The notes below the pieces were generated by a model, which did not search any database, was not told where the DNA came from, and saw only the letters and a list, made by a program, of their open reading frames with translations. Positions 28,193-35,746 of a stretch of 48,266 bases of DNA are shown here, piece by piece. Numbering within the stretch: position 1 is the stretch's first letter; each line of letters starts with the position of its first letter. Made by a program: the position numbers and the translations under genes. This DNA is from Chitinophagales bacterium (GTDB lineage Bacteria > Bacteroidota > Bacteroidia > Chitinophagales > UBA2359). The DNA lies in NCBI GenBank assembly GCA_016787295.1, contig JAEUUX010000056.1:1-48266 (forward strand), written 5' to 3'.

Positions 28193-28265
28193 ATAGCCCT
28201 TCAGGGATTTTGAACCCCCGAAGGGCTATTTATCGTAAACATTTAGGTCTTTAGGCTAAATGTTT
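28193..28265. repeat. Two adjacent stem-loops in the 600-bp gap upstream of the giant gene
   Basis: ATAGCCCTTC (28193-28202) pairs with GAAGGGCTAT (28220-28229), and AAACATTTA (28237-28245) pairs with TAAATGTTT (28257-28265). The first resembles the short G/C palindromes of the dispersed element at 18712-19108. They may be REP-like elements; no gene is seen in this gap. Confidence 0.45.
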
Positions 28266-28280
28266 CCAAGAAGGGGTATT

Positions 28281-28360
28281 GTTCGACAAAGTATGACATC
28301 ATTTTCACTTCGTTTTTTTGTTAACGGTTCTATTGTTTTGAGACTATCATCTTGTCAGTA
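28281..28360. repeat. Rearranged relic of the MITE-like element
   Basis: 28281-28308 is, in reverse, close to 18841-18867 (ATGATGTCAT...TTTGTCGAA). 28328-28359 matches the + strand of 47536-47567 (TTCTATTGTTTTGAG then CTTGTCA-like). The two pieces are in opposite relative orientation, as if an old copy had been inverted internally. Confidence 0.45.
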
Positions 28361-28431
28361 CGTTCGTCAAAATTATAGATGAAACTAAAATCGGGAAGTC
28401 GTTTAATCATGATTCCATACCCCAAAAATAA

Positions 28432-28460
28432 TAGCGTAGCATTCTTTAAATGCTACGCTA
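28432..28460 (-). terminator. Stem-loop terminator downstream of the FG-GAP protein gene
   Basis: TAGCGTAGCATT (28432-28443) and AATGCTACGCTA (28449-28460) are perfect arms. On the minus strand a T-rich stretch follows. It lies about 130 bp beyond the stop of the minus-strand gene at 28592. Confidence 0.6.
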
Positions 28461-28480
28461 AAAAAACGCATACATACGGT

Positions 28481-28551
28481 CTTAGTAGTCTTTCTTAGTT
28501 CAATCTTGTAACATTTCTCCGTAAAACCTACTTTACGGAGACACAAACAAA
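28481..28551 (+). repeat. Intergenic repeat family B, copy at 28.5 kb
   Basis: This copy begins AGTAGTCTTTCTTAGTTCAA (from 28485) and contains a perfect stem TCTCCGTAAA / TTTACGGAGA, then ACAAACAAA. The layout matches 45692-45772 and, in reverse, 47884-47960. Confidence 0.6.
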
Positions 28552-28591
28552 TGTACTAATTGCTTCTGATAGTGTCAACTTGAATAACTAC

Positions 28592-30844
28592 TTAGTGTGT
28601 TACCATCAATTGGCTTTGATAGGTTTGTTGGGGAGTGGTGATGACAATGGTATAGTAGGCTTCGGGTAGTTGGTAGGTGGGGACTTGTGCCATGCCTATA
28701 TGGTTGTAACTTTCCCAAACGCGTCTGCCAATAGCATCAAAAATAGCTATATCAAATTTCGCGTTTGCCTCATATTTGACCCACATCATATCACGAGCAG
28801 GATTGGGATAGAGTAACATTTCTGTAGGCAGTTGATTGTTTATGCCGACGGCATAAAGTCCTACTGTTGCTGCTTGTGTGCAGTTATTGACATCGGTGAC
28901 GGTGACGGTATAGTTGCCTTGGGGAGCGGTGAGGGTATTAGTAGTTTGTCCGTTGCTCCATACAAAAGTATAGGCACCCACGCCACCTGTTGCCATAACC
29001 GTTGCGCTGCCGTTTTGGGTAGGGCTTGGCGGTGTGGTTTGGAAATCGATGACAATAGCGGGCGGTTCGGTGATGGTGACGGTGCTTGTCGCTCCGCAAC
29101 CTTGTTCGTCTGTAACGCTAATGTCGTAAGTGTCAGCAGTGCGTCCTTGTACAATAAAGATGGACGACATCAAAGGTGGTCCTGTGAGGGTATTGACGGC
29201 ATAGATGTAGGGAGCATCGCCATTATTGACATGGATAGAGATAGACCCTGTATTGCCACCTGCACAAGCCACATTTTGAGCACTAACATCGATATTAAAA
29301 TCGATACATTGGTCAAAATGATTGTCATAGATACCAGTGTAGTGTGTTCCCATGTATGCGCCAAAAGCAAGGTTGGGTGGAAGGGTAGAACCTAAGTTCC
29401 AACGTTCGATTTTGTAGCCACTTTCGGCATAAGGCGGCTCGCTAAAACTTGCGCTATTGACATGATGCGCATATACCATATCTAAATCTTCGTCGCCGTC
29501 CATATCTCCTACCCAAGGGGTGGAAGCAAAGTTGGTACCGGGCTGTCCGCCACCATTGACGGAATAAGTGGTATCGTTGGCGAAGTCGTGGGCTAAGATA
29601 TTGTGCTTAAACACGCCATTTTCTACCACATTCACACCCGTTAGGAGTTCGTCGCGGTAGTCACCATTCAAGTCGACGGCAACACCAGTCGTATATTGAA
29701 AAATACCGATGGTGTCTTGCCAAATAACCGTGCCATTGGCTCCGTCCATTGCCACTTGGATAAAGCGGTTGTAGGAAGGAGCAACGCCTTCGCCCACAGT
29801 CACAAAGACATCGGGAACATAGTCGGCAGTGAAGCGTCCAACGGTGGCGGCGGCACTTGTTTCGGTACCGGGCAAGATATGTTGCCACATAATTATGTTA
29901 GTGCTGCCATTGATAGCGGTTGTTTTGCCGTCAAAACTGTTGGCAATAATGTCTTTTATGCCATCGGCGTTGAGGTCGGCGATGGTGGGCGGAGCAATGA
30001 AGCCTTTTGTGCCAAAAGCAATAGGAATGCTGCTCGAAAGGTCTTCGTTTCGGACTGCCTCCAACGACACACGCCAGAGGTTGCCGCTGCGCGTTTCGCC
30101 TCCTGTACCATAAATGACCTCTAAGTTGCCATTGCCCAAAAAGTCATGCACCACAGCCGAGCAATAGGTTTCTTTGCCGTCGGGAACTTTGGCAGTGGCA
30201 ATGATTTGTCCGTTTTGGGATTCGATGATGTACAACTTGCCGACGGGACGGTTGAGGGTGTCAAAAGATGGAATGTCGTGGTTGCCGCCATTAGCTACCA
30301 AAATATCGGGTGTTCCGTTGTTGTTTTGGTCGGGAATGGGTTGTGGGTTGTAGAAGTTAAAAATACTGTCTAACTGCGAGTCCATCGTGTCACCTTGCGG
30401 ATAAAACTGCCACAAGAGTTCGCCTGTCGAGCCGTTGATGGCGTTGAGTTGTCCGCGTCTGCCGCCAATAAGCGCATCTTTGTGACCATCGTTGTTGATG
30501 TCCATGAAACTTGCGCTGCCATAGATTTGGTTCCAAGCATACAGGCCCCACATTCTTTCTCCTGTTTCGCCGTCGTAGGCGCAAATGGTGTTGGTGCGTC
30601 TTTGTCCGTCGGAGCCGCCGCCAATAACAATATCCAAAATATTGTCATTGTCCAAGTCGACAAGGTGTGGTGACGAAATACAGCCCATCGAATCGGTATT
30701 GTTTTCCCACAATTTGACGGGATTATATTGTGCATACAATTGTTGTCCTCCTACAAACAGTAGGAAAGCAAGAGACAAGGCAGCAAGTGTGTTGGTGGCG
30801 GAGCTATGCTGCGAGATAGCTACCGAAGAAAAAACTTTTTGCAT
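28592..30844 (-). CDS. Secreted FG-GAP/SprB-repeat protein with T9SS sorting domain
   Basis: The ATG at 30844 gives 750 residues and a normal N-terminus (MQKVFSSVAISQHS..., hydrophobic LAALSLAFLLFVGGQQLYAQ). The ATG at 30922 would add 26 residues unlike a signal peptide. Residues about 45-470 form an FG-GAP/VCBS or PQQ-like propeller with calcium-type loops: LVDLDNDNILDIVIG, DINNDGHKDALIGG, DQNNNGTPDILVANG, DLNADGIKDI, DLNGDYRDELL and MDGDEDLDMVY. Two SprB-like repeats follow (CAGGNTGSISIHVNNG..., GAYTFVWSNGQTTNTL). The tail (LLYPNPARDMMWV, IFDAIGRRVWES, YYTIVIT) is a T9SS type A sorting domain. Its promoter is a near-duplicate of that of the methyltransferase gene upstream. Confidence 0.9.
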   Translation of the reverse strand: MQKVFSSVAISQHSSATNTLAALSLAFLLFVGGQQLYAQYNPVKLWENNTDSMGCISSPHLVDLDNDNILDIVIGGGSDGQRRTNTICAYDGETGERMWGLYAWNQIYGSASFMDINNDGHKDALIGGRRGQLNAINGSTGELLWQFYPQGDTMDSQLDSIFNFYNPQPIPDQNNNGTPDILVANGGNHDIPSFDTLNRPVGKLYIIESQNGQIIATAKVPDGKETYCSAVVHDFLGNGNLEVIYGTGGETRSGNLWRVSLEAVRNEDLSSSIPIAFGTKGFIAPPTIADLNADGIKDIIANSFDGKTTAINGSTNIIMWQHILPGTETSAAATVGRFTADYVPDVFVTVGEGVAPSYNRFIQVAMDGANGTVIWQDTIGIFQYTTGVAVDLNGDYRDELLTGVNVVENGVFKHNILAHDFANDTTYSVNGGGQPGTNFASTPWVGDMDGDEDLDMVYAHHVNSASFSEPPYAESGYKIERWNLGSTLPPNLAFGAYMGTHYTGIYDNHFDQCIDFNIDVSAQNVACAGGNTGSISIHVNNGDAPYIYAVNTLTGPPLMSSIFIVQGRTADTYDISVTDEQGCGATSTVTITEPPAIVIDFQTTPPSPTQNGSATVMATGGVGAYTFVWSNGQTTNTLTAPQGNYTVTVTDVNNCTQAATVGLYAVGINNQLPTEMLLYPNPARDMMWVKYEANAKFDIAIFDAIGRRVWESYNHIGMAQVPTYQLPEAYYTIVITTPQQTYQSQLMVTH

Positions 30845-30947
30845 ACAGCGTCGTTTTTGGGTTTGGATAATTTTATGATGATATTGCTTTATGCAGCAAT
30901 AATACTGCCAAAGTGTCGACAAATGGTGTTGGGTGTATAGAAAAGTG

Positions 30948-30984
30948 CCAAACCGTCCCTACTATGCAAGTAAAGACGGTTTGG
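30948..30984 (-). promoter_or_regulatory. Stem-loop in the leader of the FG-GAP protein gene
   Basis: CCAAACCGTC (30948-30957) and GACGGTTTGG (30975-30984) are perfect 10-bp arms about midway between the promoter at 31053 and the ATG at 30844. It could be an attenuator or mRNA-stability element; a short T-run follows on the minus strand. Confidence 0.4.
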
Positions 30985-31052
30985 GAATGGTTGATAGGAT
31001 ACATAATTGTTAGCAAATTGAAAAATAAGCGGGTATTGGTGGGATTTTCGCA

Positions 31053-31091
31053 CAAAGATACGGCAAATTTTGTGGGATTCAAAATTTGCCG
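31053..31091 (-). promoter_or_regulatory. Palindromic promoter module, copy 1 (drives the FG-GAP protein gene)
   Basis: On the minus strand TTTG (31080-31083), a 19-bp spacer and TATCTTTG (31053-31060) form a full consensus promoter. The spacer and -33 box lie inside an inverted repeat with 11-bp arms, 31061-31071 and 31081-31091 (CGGCAAATTTT / AAAATTTGCCG), 9-nt centre GTGGGATTC. Copy 2 at 33232-33270 is identical apart from one base in the -7 box. Such a palindrome is a natural operator. Confidence 0.7.
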
Positions 31092-31132
31092 TGGCATAGT
31101 TTCTTTGTTTGGCGATGATGAATGTTTGATAC

Positions 31133-33190
31133 TTACAAACTACCCTCTATCAGTTGGTTAGTTCTTTCTTTAATTTGTTTTTTAAGTTGGATAATAGTTT
31201 GTATTTCGTTGCTGATGCGTGCCATTTCGTTCTTATCTTTGTGGATAGGCAGTTGCAAGTCCATGATTCTATTACCCAAAGTCGATAAGGTGGCTTGTAC
31301 AAAAGTAAGCATTTCAACTTGTTTTTGTACGATATTGGCATTTAGTAGGTAAAAAAGATAAAAAGGATTTAGTTTATCTGGTTGTAGCACTCTTATTTTT
31401 CGCAAATGGCTTTGGATAATACATTTAGTATCGTTTTCGGTCAAAATGGCACTTCTGCCAATCAAAAATGTACCATCATTGACAAACAAAATGTCGTTTT
31501 CTCTTACATCTTGCTGTTTTTTGTATTGTTGATAAATTTCTTCGGCTACCGATTTGACAGGGTTGGCTTTGATTTCCCAATTTACAATATCAGTAGTGCG
31601 AACGAAAGGCACATCACCTGTTCCATAATACTTTGAGCCTATTTCGTTGCCTCTTTTGATTTGCAAAATGTTTTTCTCGACCAAATCTCCCACTTTTACT
31701 AAATCATACAAGCCGCTTTTTTTGATTTTAAAAAGCGTTTGTTTTACTTCGGGTTTATAGGTTTCGGGGATATAAATGTGGTTGTCGGTTTCTGCGGTAG
31801 GTACTGCAAAACCCAAAACGCTCTCCTCTTCCAAATTTCCGTTTAAGAATTTTGTAAAGTTTTGCGCAATTTCGGGCGTTTCGTCATCAAGGATTTTGTT
31901 GCTTTGTTGGTCAAGAATGTAGGAGCCGTCTTTGTTAAACTTAAAAGTCGGTTTTCCATTTTTGTCGTGTCCTATATTTTTGGCAATTGCCATAAAAACT
32001 TGGTTGTGGTTATTGGGTTTTTTCTCTAAGAAAACCACACTTGTTTTGGTATGCGTACTGGGTTGAAAGGTTTCTTGCGAAAGAGAAACAATACCTATAA
32101 TGGAGCAGTATTTTTTTATGTATTCCCAAACATAACGGTCAGATGGATTGCCAAAGACACCTTCGGGCAATACAATGCCTGCTCTTCCTCCGTTTTTCAA
32201 AAGTTGTATAATGCGCTCGATAAACAAAATTTGAGGTGGCTGTTTTTCTCTTAGTTCTTTGGTGATAAAATACTTACTGTTGTTGCTTGTTATGCCGTTT
32301 GTTGTGTTGTTTTCGTTCCAGAAATAACCTAATTCGTATTGTTTCAACAATTTTTCGCCAATTACAGGAATTTTTGCCCCAAAAGGTGGATTTGCCAAAA
32401 TCAAATCAAAGGAATTTAATTGAATTTGGGCTTGGGTTTCGGGTTTCCACAAAGCAGGTACTTCAAGACTGTTCTCGCAAAAAATATGGTACTCACTTTC
32501 GCCCAAAATGCTTAGGTATATCTTTGCCAATTTAGACAAAAACAAATCTTTATCAATACCCGAAATGTAATAAGCACTCGCTTTTTGTTTGATGAGTTGT
32601 TGCAAGATGTGGGCAATAAAACCGCCCGAACCGCAAGCAGGGTCAATAATTCTTTCGCCCGATTGTGGTTGCAACACGTCTATCATCATTTGTACAATGT
32701 TGCGGGGTGTAAAAAACTGTCCTTCTCCACCACGAAAGGAAGTGCCTATCAATTCCTCGAAAGCATCGGCAATAATATCGCGGTCGGCATTCAAAATAGA
32801 ATGTTCTTCCATTTTGGATACAATAAAAGACAAATCACTCGCTTGTATTTCTAATGCTTCATCGAGTTCAAAAATGTCGGAATATTGATTTTTAACATTT
32901 TCGAAAAGCGTAAAAAGTCTTTTTTGAAAGTCTTGCAAACTTTCGTTAGGACGGTTTGCGAAATTGACTAACTGCTCATGGTCTGTGTGTTTTTCATCAT
33001 AAATTTTGCAAAAAAGCAACCGCATGATGTTTTGAGCAATTTTTTCGTCTCTTGTTATACCCGTAACATTACCTGCAAAGTAATCGCGAATTTCCCTAAA
33101 AATAACTTTTAGGTTATTGATTGGAGATAACTGGTGTTTGTAGATAAGTTTTTCGGGTTTATTAATTTCGGCAGCAACAAAAATATCCAT
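31133..33190 (-). CDS. N6-adenine DNA methyltransferase fused to half a type I specificity subunit (HsdM-HsdS)
   Basis: This 685-residue protein opens with an HsdM N-terminal helical domain (about 20-150). A SAM-binding methylase core follows, with motif I DPACGSGGF (183-191) and catalytic motif IV NPPF (267-270), preceded by GGEGQFFTPRNIVQMM, typical of HsdM. From about 495 to 685 it reads as one target-recognition half of HsdS: YDLVKVGDLVEKN, GTGDVPFVRTTDI, ENDILFVNDGTFLIGRSAIL, FYLFYLLNANIVQKQVE and a closing helix with IQLKKQIKERTNQL. No nuclease motif is seen in it and no hsdR lies in the window. It may be an orphan or BREX/type I-like methylase that dimerises to make a full recognition unit. 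Promoter module copy 2 lies 42 bp upstream, and copy 1 lies just downstream. Confidence 0.9.
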   Translation of the reverse strand: MDIFVAAEINKPEKLIYKHQLSPINNLKVIFREIRDYFAGNVTGITRDEKIAQNIMRLLFCKIYDEKHTDHEQLVNFANRPNESLQDFQKRLFTLFENVKNQYSDIFELDEALEIQASDLSFIVSKMEEHSILNADRDIIADAFEELIGTSFRGGEGQFFTPRNIVQMMIDVLQPQSGERIIDPACGSGGFIAHILQQLIKQKASAYYISGIDKDLFLSKLAKIYLSILGESEYHIFCENSLEVPALWKPETQAQIQLNSFDLILANPPFGAKIPVIGEKLLKQYELGYFWNENNTTNGITSNNSKYFITKELREKQPPQILFIERIIQLLKNGGRAGIVLPEGVFGNPSDRYVWEYIKKYCSIIGIVSLSQETFQPSTHTKTSVVFLEKKPNNHNQVFMAIAKNIGHDKNGKPTFKFNKDGSYILDQQSNKILDDETPEIAQNFTKFLNGNLEEESVLGFAVPTAETDNHIYIPETYKPEVKQTLFKIKKSGLYDLVKVGDLVEKNILQIKRGNEIGSKYYGTGDVPFVRTTDIVNWEIKANPVKSVAEEIYQQYKKQQDVRENDILFVNDGTFLIGRSAILTENDTKCIIQSHLRKIRVLQPDKLNPFYLFYLLNANIVQKQVEMLTFVQATLSTLGNRIMDLQLPIHKDKNEMARISNEIQTIIQLKKQIKERTNQLIEGSL

Positions 33191-33231
33191 ATTTTTTAGA
33201 TTTGGTTGTTATAGCGGTTTATTTACTTACA

Positions 33232-33270
33232 CAAAAATACGGCAAATTTTGTGGGATTCAAAATTTGCCG
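33232..33270 (-). promoter_or_regulatory. Palindromic promoter module, copy 2 (drives the methyltransferase-specificity gene)
   Basis: TTTG (33259-33262), 19-bp spacer and TATTTTTG (33232-33239) on the minus strand. The inverted-repeat arms 33240-33250 and 33260-33270 and the 9-nt centre are the same as in copy 1. The -7 box ends 42 bp before the ATG at 33190. Self-regulation by a DNA-binding product, or control by a shared regulator, would fit but is not shown. Confidence 0.7.
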
Positions 33271-33397
33271 TGGGATAAGGATATGTAACTTTTGTTGAAT
33301 GAATTGGTATGTTGTATTTTATTGGATAATAGCACCTCATTGGGGATTTTGAAAGACAATAATCTATTATTTTTATCTGCACATGCGTACTTTAAAT

Positions 33398-33436
33398 AAA
33401 AAAGCCTCAAAAAGCGAGTTTTTGAGGCTTTTTTTA
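33398..33436 (-). terminator. Terminator of the ppiD-like gene
   Basis: AAAAGCCTCAAAAA and its complement around a GCGA loop end in T-runs on both strands, about 40 bp after the ppiD stop. Confidence 0.85.
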
Positions 33437-33477
33437 TTGTTTTTGTTTTATGGCGTAGAATGGTATAAGTATAGAGA

Positions 33478-35616
33478 TTAACGCATTTTGTAACGATTAT
33501 CTTCTACGTTCATCATTTTTTTGATAGCTTGGAACAAACCATAATCTGCCATTTGCTGCATAGGCTGTACCGTTTGGGTTTTGATAGCCGACAAGTCAGC
33601 GGCGGGTGTGGCTTCCGCAATCGTAATAGGTTGGATAAAGAATACCCCTGTATTGCCGATGATAGGTTTAGATACTTCGCCTTGTTTCAAAACAGAAGCG
33701 GCGGCTTGCACTTTGGGTTCGTTACCAATACTTTCTATTTGTTTGGCATTAAAAGTAACACCTTTAACACTATACATTTGTTGTCCGCTTGCTGCTGCAA
33801 TTTTGCTCATATCTTTGGCATTGCCTATTTTTGTCAATATTTTTTCGGCTTTTTTCTCCTTAATTACTTCGGCTTCCACTCTTTGGCGAGCGTCTTCGAC
33901 ACTTGCCAATCCTTCTTTTTTGGCAGCACTTAAGGCAGCTACGACATAACTACTGCGTTTTCTGCCATCAGGAAGGTTTTCGTCCACTTGGAAAGTAGTA
34001 GGAGATGTTTCACCTACATTGGCTTGGTTGAATGCCCAAGATACAATGCTACCTGCACCGTTTAGTTGCTCTACGCGATAAGCATTTTTGGTTAAATCTT
34101 TGCCTTCGCGCACTTGTAAACCTTGTTTTGCGGCATTGGCTTCGAGGGATTTCAAATCGCGGTTGGCACTTACAAAAGCTTGTGCATTGTTATAGATAGC
34201 ATTTACTGTTTCGTCTGATGGGCTTACCATTTTGCTCAAGAAGCCTACTTTCACGCCTTCTTTGCTACCACCTGTATTGGTGATTTGCATGATATAATGT
34301 CCGCCACCTAAGTCGGTTTTGAAAACATCACCATTTTTATAGCGATAGAAAAGGTCATAGCGCACTTGTTCGGGTAGTTCTTGAACGCTTGACTTCACCC
34401 AACGTTGGTTGCCACCTTGTAATTTAGCTTTGGGGTCGGCAGAGTGTTTTTTCGCTAAGGTATCAAAATTGGCTCCGCCACGAATGGCAGCGATAATACT
34501 GTCAGTCGTTTTTTTGTTGGCTTCGGAGGTTGATTTTCCAATAGGCAAAATGATTTCGCGGATTTGTAGCGAGTCTGCTACTGCGCGGCGGTCTATGATA
34601 CGTCCCACTTTGTAGGTGCCATTTTCGAGGAAAGGACCTACTGTTGAGCCTATCGGCAATTTAAACAAAGTGTCTTTTACCATTGGTGACAAAGCCTCTT
34701 TCATTTGATAGGTACTGTCAAAAGGTGTGTCACTTTCGCTAAGACGAAGATAATTGCCTACATTTGCCAAAGCAGCATTTTTGAAGCCATCTAAGCGCTC
34801 TGAAATAGCTTTTTGTGCTGCTGTACTGTCTGCCATAGAAGCATTGACAGGAAAACTCACAAACTTCACGCTACGGCTTTCTTCTTGTTTGAATTGTCCG
34901 GCGTGTTTGCTAATATAAGTTTTCAAGTCAGAGTCGGTGACTTTAACTTCATTGTCGTTAACAGTAGTATAAGGAACTAAAACGTAATTAATGTCTGCGC
35001 TACGCGTTTGGTCGGCATTAATTTTCTCGGCATACCACTTAGGCACATAAATACCTTTTTTCACCAAATTGGTATATTTGCCGCGTTCGGTTTCGGCAAT
35101 TACACCTTGCTCAAATTTTGACCATTGTTGCAATTTATCTGCATTTTCTGGTTTTTTGAGGTCTTTGATGTATTGTTCCAATTTAGCTTTGCTAAATTGT
35201 CCATTTTCTTGAAATCCTTCCGAACTTTTAATAGCGGAGTGAAGATTTTCACCGCCTGAGTATAGCAGTTGCGCCAATTCATCATCGGTAACAGTTATGC
35301 CCGATGCGTCGTAGATTTTGCGTTGTATGATTTCTTCGACGTATTGATTCCACGCTTGTTCAGAGGCTTGGTTGCGCATTTCGTCCGAAATTTCCATTCC
35401 GTTGCGCTGGTAGCTGTCTAAAGCGTCTTGTGTTTTTTGTTGGTAGATTTGTGGCGAAAGTTCTACATCACCTACTTTGCCCAAAACGTTGTTGTTGCTA
35501 CGAAAAGGAGAGCCACTGCCAAATGCATCCATCAATAGGAACATGACAATAGAAAGCCCGATTAAGCCCACGGCTATCGTTGCTCCTTTATCGCGTATTT
35601 GTCCAATTAGAGCCAT
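33478..35616 (-). CDS. ppiD: PpiD-like peptidylprolyl isomerase / periplasmic chaperone
   Basis: The 712-residue protein carries one N-terminal membrane anchor (ATIAVGLIGLSIVMFLLMDAF, about 13-32), then a SurA-N-like chaperone region starting VLGKVGDVELSPQIYQQK (about 43-60). A parvulin-type PPIase domain lies at about 355-455 (REIILPIGKS, ANFDTLAKKHSADP, GGNQRWV, LGGGHYIMQIT). A second, degenerate parvulin-like part follows (about 570-690). This is the Bacteroidota PpiD/SurA-N architecture: an inner-membrane-anchored chaperone at the Sec translocon helping newly exported outer-membrane and T9SS cargo fold. It has a strong promoter with an overlapping palindrome at 35646-35677. Confidence 0.92.
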   Translation of the reverse strand: MALIGQIRDKGATIAVGLIGLSIVMFLLMDAFGSGSPFRSNNNVLGKVGDVELSPQIYQQKTQDALDSYQRNGMEISDEMRNQASEQAWNQYVEEIIQRKIYDASGITVTDDELAQLLYSGGENLHSAIKSSEGFQENGQFSKAKLEQYIKDLKKPENADKLQQWSKFEQGVIAETERGKYTNLVKKGIYVPKWYAEKINADQTRSADINYVLVPYTTVNDNEVKVTDSDLKTYISKHAGQFKQEESRSVKFVSFPVNASMADSTAAQKAISERLDGFKNAALANVGNYLRLSESDTPFDSTYQMKEALSPMVKDTLFKLPIGSTVGPFLENGTYKVGRIIDRRAVADSLQIREIILPIGKSTSEANKKTTDSIIAAIRGGANFDTLAKKHSADPKAKLQGGNQRWVKSSVQELPEQVRYDLFYRYKNGDVFKTDLGGGHYIMQITNTGGSKEGVKVGFLSKMVSPSDETVNAIYNNAQAFVSANRDLKSLEANAAKQGLQVREGKDLTKNAYRVEQLNGAGSIVSWAFNQANVGETSPTTFQVDENLPDGRKRSSYVVAALSAAKKEGLASVEDARQRVEAEVIKEKKAEKILTKIGNAKDMSKIAAASGQQMYSVKGVTFNAKQIESIGNEPKVQAAASVLKQGEVSKPIIGNTGVFFIQPITIAEATPAADLSAIKTQTVQPMQQMADYGLFQAIKKMMNVEDNRYKMR

Positions 35617-35645
35617 TGTTGTATATCGTTATTTTTTTCAGGGTG

Positions 35646-35677
35646 CAAATGTACGCACATTTGTTCTAATATTCAAA
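35646..35677 (-). promoter_or_regulatory. Promoter of ppiD with overlapping palindrome
   Basis: On the minus strand TTTG (35674-35677), 20-bp spacer, TACATTTG (35646-35653). The inverted repeat CAAATGT-ACGC-ACATTTG (35646-35663) overlaps the -7 box, as an operator would. The start codon is 30 bp downstream. Confidence 0.6.
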
Positions 35678-35746
35678 CACTTTTTAAAAAATGCTGCGTA
35701 AAATCTTTTTTTAGCCTCGAAAAAATGCAAAAAAGCCATCTTTGGG

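Noticed and set aside
28592-30922. Upstream ATG (30922) for the FG-GAP protein
   Set aside because: It adds 26 residues that break the signal-peptide pattern. The ATG at 30844 gives a normal N-terminus.
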